Shown in pieces: positions 15,391 to 23,855 of a DNA stretch of 64,000 nt. A program made the translations under genes and the position numbers. Source of the DNA: UMGS1696 sp964463375 (lineage in GTDB: Bacteria; Bacillota; Clostridia; Oscillospirales; CAG-272); assembly GCA_964463375.1 (NCBI GenBank), contig CAYXBQ010000002.1, forward strand, positions 124,001-188,000. The letters run 5' to 3'. The notes under the pieces were generated by a model. It was not told where the DNA came from. It ran no database searches and worked only from the letters and a program-made list of their open reading frames with translations. Within the stretch, counting starts at the first letter, position 1; each line of letters starts with the position of its first letter.

Positions 15391-17640
15391 ATGGAAGCCA
15401 AGAACCGCAGAGCATGGATCAAGAATGTTGCGATCATTTTTCTCACCGTCCTGCTGTTGCTCACCTTTTTCTCCAATACGATCCTGAACTATTCACTACC
15501 GGAGGTATCGGCGCAATATGCCCGGTACGATTCCATCAGCGGTGCCATCAAAGCAAATGGCACAGTCAAAGCCAACGAAAGCTATGTGGTGACCTATGAT
15601 GAAGCCGAAGAGGGCAGCGAGGTGACCAAACCCGGCCAGACCCGGAAGGTGGTATCGGTGTACGTCAAGCAGGGCAGTGAGGTGGCCATCGGCGACCCCA
15701 TTCTGGCGCTGGAAGGCGGTGCCAGTGATGAGCTGGAAGAAGCCGAAAAGAAGCTGCGGGAGCTGGAAAAGCAGTATGCGCTGGATCAGCTCGAAAACAA
15801 TTCACAAGGGATTTCCAGCAGCTCCAGTTTATTGCAGGCGCAACAGGAACTCAGCGATCTTAAAGAAAAACAGGCAGATGCACAGAAAATGTATGACCTT
15901 ATGCTTGCTGGTGAAGATCCTGCCGGTGCCTTGAAGACAAAAATGGATGCGGCAGCGGATGCTATGAAGGCTGCACAGAAGAATAAAGAAGCTGCAGAAA
16001 AGGTACGTGACGAATTAAAAGCCAATATGGATGCAGCAAATGGAAAAGTCGAAGTTGACTATCTGTCTGGAAAAACCTTGCAGGAGAGATATAATGAAGC
16101 AAAAGCTTTATATGAGGAATTGGAAATCCAATATACAAACCTGCAAAGTCAGCTGGAGACGTTAGAAGCTGAACAGAAAAATAATCAAGATAACAGTGAA
16201 GCCGTAGCTGCTGCCTATGAAATCAGTAAGCAGATCAAAGCAGACATAGAATCATTGGAAGATAAAATGCTTGCATTGAAACGGATCATTGAAGACCATG
16301 ATATTGAAATTGCTATTGCCTATGCTGAACAGTATGAGGATCTAATCAATAACACAGAGACAGAAGCTTCAAATTTATCTGAAAAAGAAGCAATTAGTAA
16401 TAAAATGTCTGAATTGGAACGCTCTTTGCGTATTTTGCTTGGTGTACCGGATAGCATGACGATTCAAGAGATCCTACAATATGTACGTGACATTGAAGAT
16501 AGACAAGCTGAGATCCAGAAGATACAAGCAAGCATCGACGAGGGATATCAAAAGCTGAATATTCTGGGAATGCCGTATATAGATGATATAACAAATTACA
16601 TATATAGCAATCAACAGAGCAAATCTGATAAAGAAGTAGCCGATGTACAAGACGAGATCAAAAAGATTGAAGAAAAGTATACCACAGCAAAGACGGAATA
16701 TACATCTTTGTCAGAGCAATTAGCCAATCAGAATTATGTAAGCGATAATCAAGAGATGCTTGCGATTTACGAAAAAGATGTAGAAGACCTGACAGAAAAG
16801 TTTGAAGCAGCAGAAAAGGCATACAATTCCGCCAAAAGTGAATATGATACTTTGGAGGCACCCAAAAGTATTGATGATGCGTTGGCTGCATTGAATGAAG
16901 CGAAGAACAAGGTTACGTTAAAGGATTTGGATGTACAAAAGCTACAAATAGATTCTAACAAAACGAAGGTAGATAGCCAATATTCTCTTGAAGACCAAGC
17001 CAAGGAGATCGAAGAACTCAAAACCAAGATCAAAGCTATGCAGGAGGCCCCCAACCAGACCGTCGTTACCGCACCCATCGCCGGTAAGATCGTGGAAGTA
17101 AACTTTGTCCCTGGCAATAAAGTCACCAGCGGCAACGAGGTGGCACGGATCGAAGTGGCGGACAAGGGCTACATCTGCGAAATTTCCATGTCCACCGACG
17201 AAGCCCGAAAGATCCAGGTGGGCGCAGAGTGCTCCGTCACCAATTCCTGGTGGTACTCCGACCTGACCGCCACCGTTTCCCAGATCCGTAGCGATCCCTC
17301 CAGCCAGGGCAAAAACCGCATTGTGGTCATCGAGGTCAAGGGCGACGTGTACGAGGGGCAGAGCCTGTCCTTCTCCATCGGCGACAAGAGCCAGTCCTAC
17401 GACAGCGTCCTGCCCAACAGCGCCATCCGGGAAGACAGCGAAGGAAAGTTCGTGCTGGTAGTGGAATCCAAGAATACCCCTCTGTCCGTGCGCTATACCG
17501 CCAGAAGAATGAGCATCGAGGTCATTGCCTCCGACGACACCAAGTCCGCTGTGTCCGGCCTGTACGGCAGCGAATTCGTCATCACCAGCGCCACCTCTCC
17601 CATCAGCGATGGCCAGCAGGTGCGCCTGGCAGAAAATTGA
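15391..17640 (+). CDS. Giant HlyD/MacA-like membrane fusion protein with long coiled coil
   Basis: 749 residues, much longer than ordinary MacA/YknX adaptors (about 370-420). One N-terminal helix (about 12-30) anchors it, with the rest outside. Residues about 45-115 look like the first half of a lipoyl/barrel-sandwich (TVKANESY, VYVKQGSEVAIGDPILAL). Residues about 115-555 are a heptad-rich coiled coil, and about 560-600 is the second lipoyl half (TAPIAGKIVEVNFVPGNKV), followed by beta-barrel and membrane-proximal domains. DNA coding for the coiled coil (about 15830-17035) is visibly more AT-rich than both flanks. The adaptor sits between import-type permeases and a MacB-like protein, an unusual setting; its role as a scaffold for the lipoproteins is inference. 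Confidence 0.85.
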   Translation: MEAKNRRAWIKNVAIIFLTVLLLLTFFSNTILNYSLPEVSAQYARYDSISGAIKANGTVKANESYVVTYDEAEEGSEVTKPGQTRKVVSVYVKQGSEVAIGDPILALEGGASDELEEAEKKLRELEKQYALDQLENNSQGISSSSSLLQAQQELSDLKEKQADAQKMYDLMLAGEDPAGALKTKMDAAADAMKAAQKNKEAAEKVRDELKANMDAANGKVEVDYLSGKTLQERYNEAKALYEELEIQYTNLQSQLETLEAEQKNNQDNSEAVAAAYEISKQIKADIESLEDKMLALKRIIEDHDIEIAIAYAEQYEDLINNTETEASNLSEKEAISNKMSELERSLRILLGVPDSMTIQEILQYVRDIEDRQAEIQKIQASIDEGYQKLNILGMPYIDDITNYIYSNQQSKSDKEVADVQDEIKKIEEKYTTAKTEYTSLSEQLANQNYVSDNQEMLAIYEKDVEDLTEKFEAAEKAYNSAKSEYDTLEAPKSIDDALAALNEAKNKVTLKDLDVQKLQIDSNKTKVDSQYSLEDQAKEIEELKTKIKAMQEAPNQTVVTAPIAGKIVEVNFVPGNKVTSGNEVARIEVADKGYICEISMSTDEARKIQVGAECSVTNSWWYSDLTATVSQIRSDPSSQGKNRIVVIEVKGDVYEGQSLSFSIGDKSQSYDSVLPNSAIREDSEGKFVLVVESKNTPLSVRYTARRMSIEVIASDDTKSAVSGLYGSEFVITSATSPISDGQQVRLAEN

Positions 17641-17652
17641 GGTTGACCGATC

Positions 17653-18753
17653 ATGAAGCTCCATAAAAAAGGACTGCGCTTCTCCGCCATCAGTGGGATC
17701 CTGTGCGTCCTGTTCGCCCTGCTGTTCCTGCTGGGTGAAGGTATCGCTGCCATCCTGACCAGTGATCTGGATGCCTTGAACGCCGGGGAACGCTGGTCGG
17801 CGGCGGGCGAACCCTATGCGACCCTGTCTCTGCACACCGATACGGAAAGCGCATTGTCCCGCAACCAGGTGGAAAGCTACGCCCATTCCATCGACAACGC
17901 ACTGCTGACCGAATCCATCGAGTCCTCCGAAAACGGCAGCGCCTGGGCCTACTGCTACTACACCGAGGATGTGATCTCCGTCACCGGTCCCAAGACCACC
18001 GCCGCTCTCACGACTATGGCCACCGGCGGCAGCTTCTATACCTTCCATCCCCTACACTTCCTCTACGGTGCCCCCTATGTGTTCGATAAATCCCTGTCCG
18101 ATGGCGTGGTGCTGGACGAGGATGCCGCCTGGCGTATCTTTGGTGCCACCGACGTGGTGGGCATGACCGTGGAGATCGGCGGCAGAGAAATGACCGTCAC
18201 CGGTATCGTGCGAAAGGAACGGGACAGCGCCGGCTACGAAAGGGCATACGGCGAGATCCCCCGGGTGTACATGAGCTACTACGGCTACGAAAATGTTTTC
18301 GGTGAAGAGAACAACATCACCACCTTCGAGGTGACCCTGCCCAATCCGGTGAAAGCCTTTGCGAAAAATATCTTCGAGACCGCCGTGTCCGTGAACGAAG
18401 ACCACATGGTGCTCCGGGAAAATTCCAACCGGTATTCCATCGTGAACCGCTTCAACCGCATGAAAGAGCTGCCCTACATGGGTATGCGCAACGATCGCAT
18501 CGTCTACCCCTATTTCGAAAACGAACTGCAAGTCATTGACTATACCACGTCCGTATGGATGGTCGCACAAACCATCGCCGGTGCCTGCACCATCCTGACC
18601 CTGCTTGCTGCCATCATCGCCCTGTTCGCCAGCGGCTTTTCCATCTCCGGCGTGATCAAGCTGTGGTGGAAAAAGGCAGAAGCAGCTTGGGAAAAACGAC
18701 ACGCCGAAAAACGCCGGAAAAAGCGTAAAAAACAAAATACACAAAAGTTTTAA
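17653..18753 (+). CDS. MacB-core-like membrane protein with only two helices and a basic tail
   Basis: 366 residues. A first helix at about 12-36 is followed by an external domain (about 40-300) with MacB_PCD-like features: GVVLDEDAAWRIFGATDVVG, then MTVEIGGREMTVTGIVRKE. A second helix is at about 308-335. A true MacB/FtsX permease has three C-terminal helices after the core and partners with an ATPase; here translation ends after one helix plus a strongly basic tail (KRHAEKRRKKRKKQNTQKF). The gene follows the adaptor by 12 bp, so MacA-like and MacB-like parts are paired as in export systems, but without ATPase. It may anchor or clamp the adaptor or the lipoproteins. Function unknown. Confidence 0.72.
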   Translation: MKLHKKGLRFSAISGILCVLFALLFLLGEGIAAILTSDLDALNAGERWSAAGEPYATLSLHTDTESALSRNQVESYAHSIDNALLTESIESSENGSAWAYCYYTEDVISVTGPKTTAALTTMATGGSFYTFHPLHFLYGAPYVFDKSLSDGVVLDEDAAWRIFGATDVVGMTVEIGGREMTVTGIVRKERDSAGYERAYGEIPRVYMSYYGYENVFGEENNITTFEVTLPNPVKAFAKNIFETAVSVNEDHMVLRENSNRYSIVNRFNRMKELPYMGMRNDRIVYPYFENELQVIDYTTSVWMVAQTIAGACTILTLLAAIIALFASGFSISGVIKLWWKKAEAAWEKRHAEKRRKKRKKQNTQKF

Positions 18754-18804
18754 ATGCACATTCCCAAAAATGTCCCCATTTTATAGAAAGCGGAGGTATT
18801 ATCC

Positions 18805-21309
18805 ATGCAAAAAAAACAAGTCATGACCCTGCTTTTGGCGACAGCTATGCTGCTGTCCACGGCTACAGGCTGTGACCGGGAAGCCATCACAAAGGCCGTT
18901 TTCGACAATCTGGAATCGGCACTGCTGAGCGGTTCTGACACAGAGACAGACGAAACACAAATCGAAACCGATCCGGCAGCGGCTCCGGTGACTGATCCGG
19001 TCGCCGATCCGGCCGATGGCGATTCCAATGGGGCCCGGGAAGAACAAACAGACGCCGAACCAACAAAGGAACTCGTAAAATCCAGACGGACCAACGTATA
19101 CAGCAGTCAAACCATTGCACTGCCGAACGACATCCGTGAAGGCGAGACCTATGTGCAGCATATGGTCAGCATCGGGGATACGATCTATATGCTGTACGAT
19201 AACCCAACGGGGTCTCAGACCGAGGATGCGCAGATGTGGCTGTACGGCACAGATGTAGCCGAAGAGAACACAACGTTCGTGGCGTTGCCGGATCCGTTTG
19301 GGGGTGATGGCAGCATTTTGAAAATGCTCACAGGAGAAGGGAAGCTCTACCTACTGTACCAAACCTGGTACGATGGGTATGGCTACTGGCTCTTGGAGAT
19401 CGATCCCACAAATGGCAGCGTACAAAACGAATACGATCTGACATTGGCAAAGGATGCACTGGACCTTGGTGAGAACGACAGCTACTATATCCTCGACGCA
19501 GCACTGTCCGGGCATACGGCTTATATAGGCTGCGAAAGGGCGATCGTCTCCCTGGATCTGCAAAGTGAGACCTACAGCCCTATCATCGAGCTACAGGACG
19601 ATACCCAATGGATCGACTCTGTCTATGCTACGGATGATGGAATATTCTATGTGACAACCGATTATAACCAGTGGACTTTCTTTGCCCTCGATCCGGCAAC
19701 GGGCGCATCCACCGCACTTGCCATTGAGGGGCTTCGCTATTACGATCCCATCGGGACCTATGACGGCAAGATCTACTTCAATAGCTACGATCGCATCGTT
19801 GCCTACGATACCCAAACCGGGGAGACCAGCGTGGCGATAGACTTCCTTGGCTGCGACATCCACCTGAACGAAGTCAGCCGTATCGTTCTGACCACCGATG
19901 GCACAATGGTATATGCTACCGACCACGGCAGCGTACCGGATGCGAATGCCAACAGCCTGCATTGGCTCGAACGGATCCCCGACGAACAAATGCCGGAGGA
20001 AGTGCAGTTGACACTTGCCAGCACCAGCTACAGCGAGGATCTGCTGGATCATGTGGTGCGCTACAATCGTCAAAACGATGACGTACATCTCAATATCCGG
20101 TGTTACAGCGCATACGATACGCCGGAAAACGATTACACCGGTGCTGCCGCTAAAATACATGAAGACATCCTCTCCGGCAACGGACTGGACATCGTGCTAC
20201 TGAACAACAATATGCCGATCGAAAGCTGCTGCAGCAAGGGATTTTTCGCCGATCTGTATCCGTTTTTGGATGACGAAGAAAATGGTATCGATCGGTCGCA
20301 ATACTTTGAAAACGTATTCCAAGCCTGTGAGCAGGACGGCAAGCTGTATTCGCTGCTCCTGCGCTTCAGCGTAGAAACACTGTCTGCCAAGTCTTCCTAT
20401 GTGGGGGATGAAAGTGGCTGGACTATGGCACAAATGTTGGATGCCATCGATGCTATGCCAGAGGGAATGTGTGCCTTTAGCGACTATGGACGGGATGCAC
20501 TGCTGGAAAAATTCCTTACGTGTTGTAGTGACCTCTTCATCGACTGGGAAAGTGGCGCGACTCATTTTGCCGCCGAGGATACCATTCGCTTTCTCGAATT
20601 TTTGAAGAGCAGCCCGGAAATGTCCGTCCTGGAAGAATACTACGCTTCTTCGGATTTTGCAGATAGCGAATATAGCGATATGATCAAATTCCAAAACGAT
20701 TACAAAATGCGGTATTACAAGGATACGGCACTGCTTTCTTCGAATCTACTTTACGAACTGTATACGTACAAAAGTGTCTATGAGGATTTCGCAGGAGATG
20801 TGACCACGATCGGCTATCCTACGGACGACGGTGGCAACGGTGCCGTGCTCTGGCCCGATCTGGAGCTTGCCATTTGTGCCGCTTCCGAACACCAGGACCT
20901 CGCATGGGACTTTCTACGAGATTGGCTGACGAACGAGGAATACGATCTCTTTGAAGAGATGGAATTTCCCACCACGAAGAAATACATGGATGAAATGCTC
21001 GAAGAATCCGAGGCATACTACGCAGATCGATACACCGCTTCCATTATCGATTATATCGACACAGAAGCACCGGAGAATCAGGAATATGTCGAGTATCTCT
21101 GCGAGGTCGAGCAGGCGTATACCAAAGAGATGGGACAAAAGGTCTGCGAGCTGATCCAAGGGGCCACCAAGGTCATACGGATGGACAGCGAGATCTTGAC
21201 CATCGTCCGGGAAGAGCTGCTCCCCTTCTATGACGGCAGCATAACCGCCGCAGAAGCCGCACAAGCCATCGACAGCCGTGTCACAGACTACATAGCCGGC
21301 AATGGCTGA
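18805..21309 (+). CDS. Large solute-binding lipoprotein with propeller-like N-half, copy 1
   Basis: 834 residues. Lipoprotein signal peptide with C23 (STATGC). A Thr/Asp-rich linker to about residue 75 precedes the conserved KSRRTNVYSS. Residues about 95-390 contain roughly six repeats of the form G-x-I/L-Y...LD..TG (e.g. DGKIYFNSYDRIVAYDTQTG), consistent with a beta-propeller. From about 398 the sequence changes to an extracellular solute-binding fold (LTLASTSYSEDLLDHVVRYN, WDFLRDWLTNEEYD). Usual binding proteins of this class are 400-500 residues, so the propeller half is an addition. Located after two permeases, adaptor and MacB-like gene; ATG 18805 follows GCGGAGG. The ligand is unknown. 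Confidence 0.82.
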   Translation: MQKKQVMTLLLATAMLLSTATGCDREAITKAVFDNLESALLSGSDTETDETQIETDPAAAPVTDPVADPADGDSNGAREEQTDAEPTKELVKSRRTNVYSSQTIALPNDIREGETYVQHMVSIGDTIYMLYDNPTGSQTEDAQMWLYGTDVAEENTTFVALPDPFGGDGSILKMLTGEGKLYLLYQTWYDGYGYWLLEIDPTNGSVQNEYDLTLAKDALDLGENDSYYILDAALSGHTAYIGCERAIVSLDLQSETYSPIIELQDDTQWIDSVYATDDGIFYVTTDYNQWTFFALDPATGASTALAIEGLRYYDPIGTYDGKIYFNSYDRIVAYDTQTGETSVAIDFLGCDIHLNEVSRIVLTTDGTMVYATDHGSVPDANANSLHWLERIPDEQMPEEVQLTLASTSYSEDLLDHVVRYNRQNDDVHLNIRCYSAYDTPENDYTGAAAKIHEDILSGNGLDIVLLNNNMPIESCCSKGFFADLYPFLDDEENGIDRSQYFENVFQACEQDGKLYSLLLRFSVETLSAKSSYVGDESGWTMAQMLDAIDAMPEGMCAFSDYGRDALLEKFLTCCSDLFIDWESGATHFAAEDTIRFLEFLKSSPEMSVLEEYYASSDFADSEYSDMIKFQNDYKMRYYKDTALLSSNLLYELYTYKSVYEDFAGDVTTIGYPTDDGGNGAVLWPDLELAICAASEHQDLAWDFLRDWLTNEEYDLFEEMEFPTTKKYMDEMLEESEAYYADRYTASIIDYIDTEAPENQEYVEYLCEVEQAYTKEMGQKVCELIQGATKVIRMDSEILTIVREELLPFYDGSITAAEAAQAIDSRVTDYIAGNG

Positions 21310-21354
21310 TCATAAATGACCATATACATCACATAGGATACGGAGGGAATACAT

Positions 21355-23817
21355 ATGTCTAAAAAACGGATCATGACCGTACTCCTCATTGCTGCGATGC
21401 TGTTGTCCACAGGTGCAGCTACCGGCTGTGACCAAGAGGCGATCAAAACAGCAGTTCTGGAAAACCTGGAATCAGCCGTTTTCAGTGGTTCTGACACGGA
21501 CGGCGAACAAAAAGAGATCGAAACGACAGAGGGCAACGAGGAAGGGAACAGGGAAACCGACGTATCTGTAGACGGTGGATCCGTGGATGTGGTGACAGCC
21601 GAACCGGTGAAGTCCAAGCGCACCAATGTATATCAAAGCATACCCATTGCACTGCCGGACGAGATCGGCGAAGGCAACGGCTATGTCCAGGATATGGTCA
21701 GCATCGGTGACCGGATCTACATGGAGTACATGCAGCAAACCGACGATGCTTCGGAAACATGGGAAATATGGCTGTATAGCACCGACGTGACCGGGGAAAA
21801 CCAAATCCTTGTGCCGTTTCAGGATCCATTCGAGGGCAGTGGCTGCATGATCAAGCTGTACGCAGGTGAGGAGAAGCTCTATGCCCTGTACCAGACCTGG
21901 TATGAAAACAACGGCTATTGGCTCATGGAGCTGGATCCGGCGGACGGCAGCGTGACAAAGCTGTACGATCTAAACGTGGCAAAGGATGCACTGGGCCTGA
22001 CTGCCGAGGATAGCTTCTACATCGTCGATGTGGCACTGTCCGGACACACCGTCTACCTCCATCGAGAAAACGTGCTCGTCCCCTATGATCTGCAAACGGA
22101 GACCTGTGGCAGTATCATCGACCCGCCGGAGGACGTTATGGGATTTGCCAGCACCTACGGTACGGACGAGGGCATATACTTCACGGCCTATAACGAACAA
22201 TATGAACAAAACTTTTATGTTCTCGATCCGGCAACCGGCACCGCCACGCCGACCGAGATCGGTGACCCCGGTTATTTCGACCCCATCGGGTTCTACGACG
22301 GGTTGCTCTACTTCAACATCTACGATGCCGTTTTGACCTACGATTTCGAGCATGGTCATGTGGGTCAGCTCTTGTCCTTCCTCAATTGCGACATCCATCC
22401 GTCCGAGATCACGCATATGGTGATCACCGCCGACGGCACTTTGGTATATTACACCGGTTTAGACGACGGCAGAATATCCAGGATCGGCGGCAGGCTGCAG
22501 ACGCTGGAACGGATCCCCGACGATCAGCTGCCGGAGGAAGTGCTGTTGACCCTTGCCACGACCTACTACGATTATAGCTTAGAGGCTGCCGTGGTGCGCT
22601 ACAATCGGCAGACCGAGGGCGTACACATTGCCATCCAGGATTACAGCTATATGGCAGATGGCGAGCACGATGCTGCATACTGGATCTGCGAAGATATTTT
22701 TGGTGGCGAAGCACCGGATCTGGTGCTGCTAGATCGATTTACGCCTGTAGAAACATACTACAAAAAAGGTGCGTTGGTGGATCTGCATCCGTACATGGAT
22801 GGTACCAACGGCATCGATCGTTCCCAATACTTTGATAACATCTTCAAGGCCTGCGAACGGGACAGCAAGCTGTACGCACTGATTACCAATTACAGTTTGG
22901 AGACCATGGCAGCCAAGTCAGCTTATGTGGGCGATAACGGCGGTTGGACCCTGTCGGAAATGTTAGACACCATCGAATCGATGCCGGATGGTATGCGTGC
23001 CTTTGCCGATTACGGACGAGACGATCTTTTGGCACAGCTCATGCAGTATTGTGGCGAGCTCTTTATCGATTGGGAAAACGGCACCACCAGCTTTGCCTCC
23101 GAGGATCTCATGCGTCTGCTCACATACTTGAAGACCTACCCGGAAAAGTCCGTTCTGAATGCCTACTACGAAGACGGCGAAACGGATACCGGAACGAACT
23201 TCATGCGTGCATACGATATGCGGTACTACAAGGATACGGCACTGCTGGAAACGTCCTATATGTATGACGTGTGTGGGTATTGGAACCTCTTTCGAGCCTT
23301 TGCGGAAAACCCCACGGTGATCGGCTATCCGACAAACGAAGGCAACGGCACGATCGTCCGTCCCACATTGGAACTGGGCATCGGTGCTACCTCCGTGAAC
23401 AAGGACAGCGCCTGGGATTTCCTGCGGTATCTGCTGACATCAGAGGACGATCTGGAGATGTACGAGAGCTATCTTCCCATCTCCAAAGCACGGTTCGAAA
23501 AGCTGGTGGACGGCGCTGAAGCGTACTATGCTGGTTCGTATACCTATTCGGAAGACGACTACGACTATATGCTCCAGGAGTACGGCGAGGAATACGTCAC
23601 CTACCACCGCCAGGCCAATCAGCCCTATACCAAAGAGATGGGGCAAAAGGTTTACGATCTGGCCGCCGGTGCCACCAAGGTCACACGAATGACCGACGGT
23701 ATCATTGCCATCATCCAGGAAGAGGCAAGCGCCTACTTTGCCGACAGCCAAACAGTCGAGGAAGCTGCACAGTCGATGGACAGTCGTGTACAAGCGTATA
23801 TAGCTGAGATCAGCTAA
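21355..23817 (+). CDS. Large solute-binding lipoprotein with propeller-like N-half, copy 2
   Basis: 820 residues, a tandem paralogue of the previous gene. Lipobox cysteine C25 (AATGC). KSKRTNVYQS begins the folded part after an acidic linker. The N-half has the same G-x-x-Y...TG repeats, and the binding-protein half starts at about 394 (LTLATTYYDYSLEAAVVRYN). Positions well conserved across copies include NGIDRSQYF, KSAYVGD, MRYYKDTALL, IGYPT and YTKEMGQKV. The spacer to copy 1 is 45 bp with an ACGGAGGG site. Differences lie mainly in the linker and in the loops expected near the ligand, so copies may bind different sugars; that is inference. Confidence 0.82.
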   Translation: MSKKRIMTVLLIAAMLLSTGAATGCDQEAIKTAVLENLESAVFSGSDTDGEQKEIETTEGNEEGNRETDVSVDGGSVDVVTAEPVKSKRTNVYQSIPIALPDEIGEGNGYVQDMVSIGDRIYMEYMQQTDDASETWEIWLYSTDVTGENQILVPFQDPFEGSGCMIKLYAGEEKLYALYQTWYENNGYWLMELDPADGSVTKLYDLNVAKDALGLTAEDSFYIVDVALSGHTVYLHRENVLVPYDLQTETCGSIIDPPEDVMGFASTYGTDEGIYFTAYNEQYEQNFYVLDPATGTATPTEIGDPGYFDPIGFYDGLLYFNIYDAVLTYDFEHGHVGQLLSFLNCDIHPSEITHMVITADGTLVYYTGLDDGRISRIGGRLQTLERIPDDQLPEEVLLTLATTYYDYSLEAAVVRYNRQTEGVHIAIQDYSYMADGEHDAAYWICEDIFGGEAPDLVLLDRFTPVETYYKKGALVDLHPYMDGTNGIDRSQYFDNIFKACERDSKLYALITNYSLETMAAKSAYVGDNGGWTLSEMLDTIESMPDGMRAFADYGRDDLLAQLMQYCGELFIDWENGTTSFASEDLMRLLTYLKTYPEKSVLNAYYEDGETDTGTNFMRAYDMRYYKDTALLETSYMYDVCGYWNLFRAFAENPTVIGYPTNEGNGTIVRPTLELGIGATSVNKDSAWDFLRYLLTSEDDLEMYESYLPISKARFEKLVDGAEAYYAGSYTYSEDDYDYMLQEYGEEYVTYHRQANQPYTKEMGQKVYDLAAGATKVTRMTDGIIAIIQEEASAYFADSQTVEEAAQSMDSRVQAYIAEIS

Positions 23818-23855
23818 AACCAACATATAGCATACGGAAAACGGAGGAAATACAT

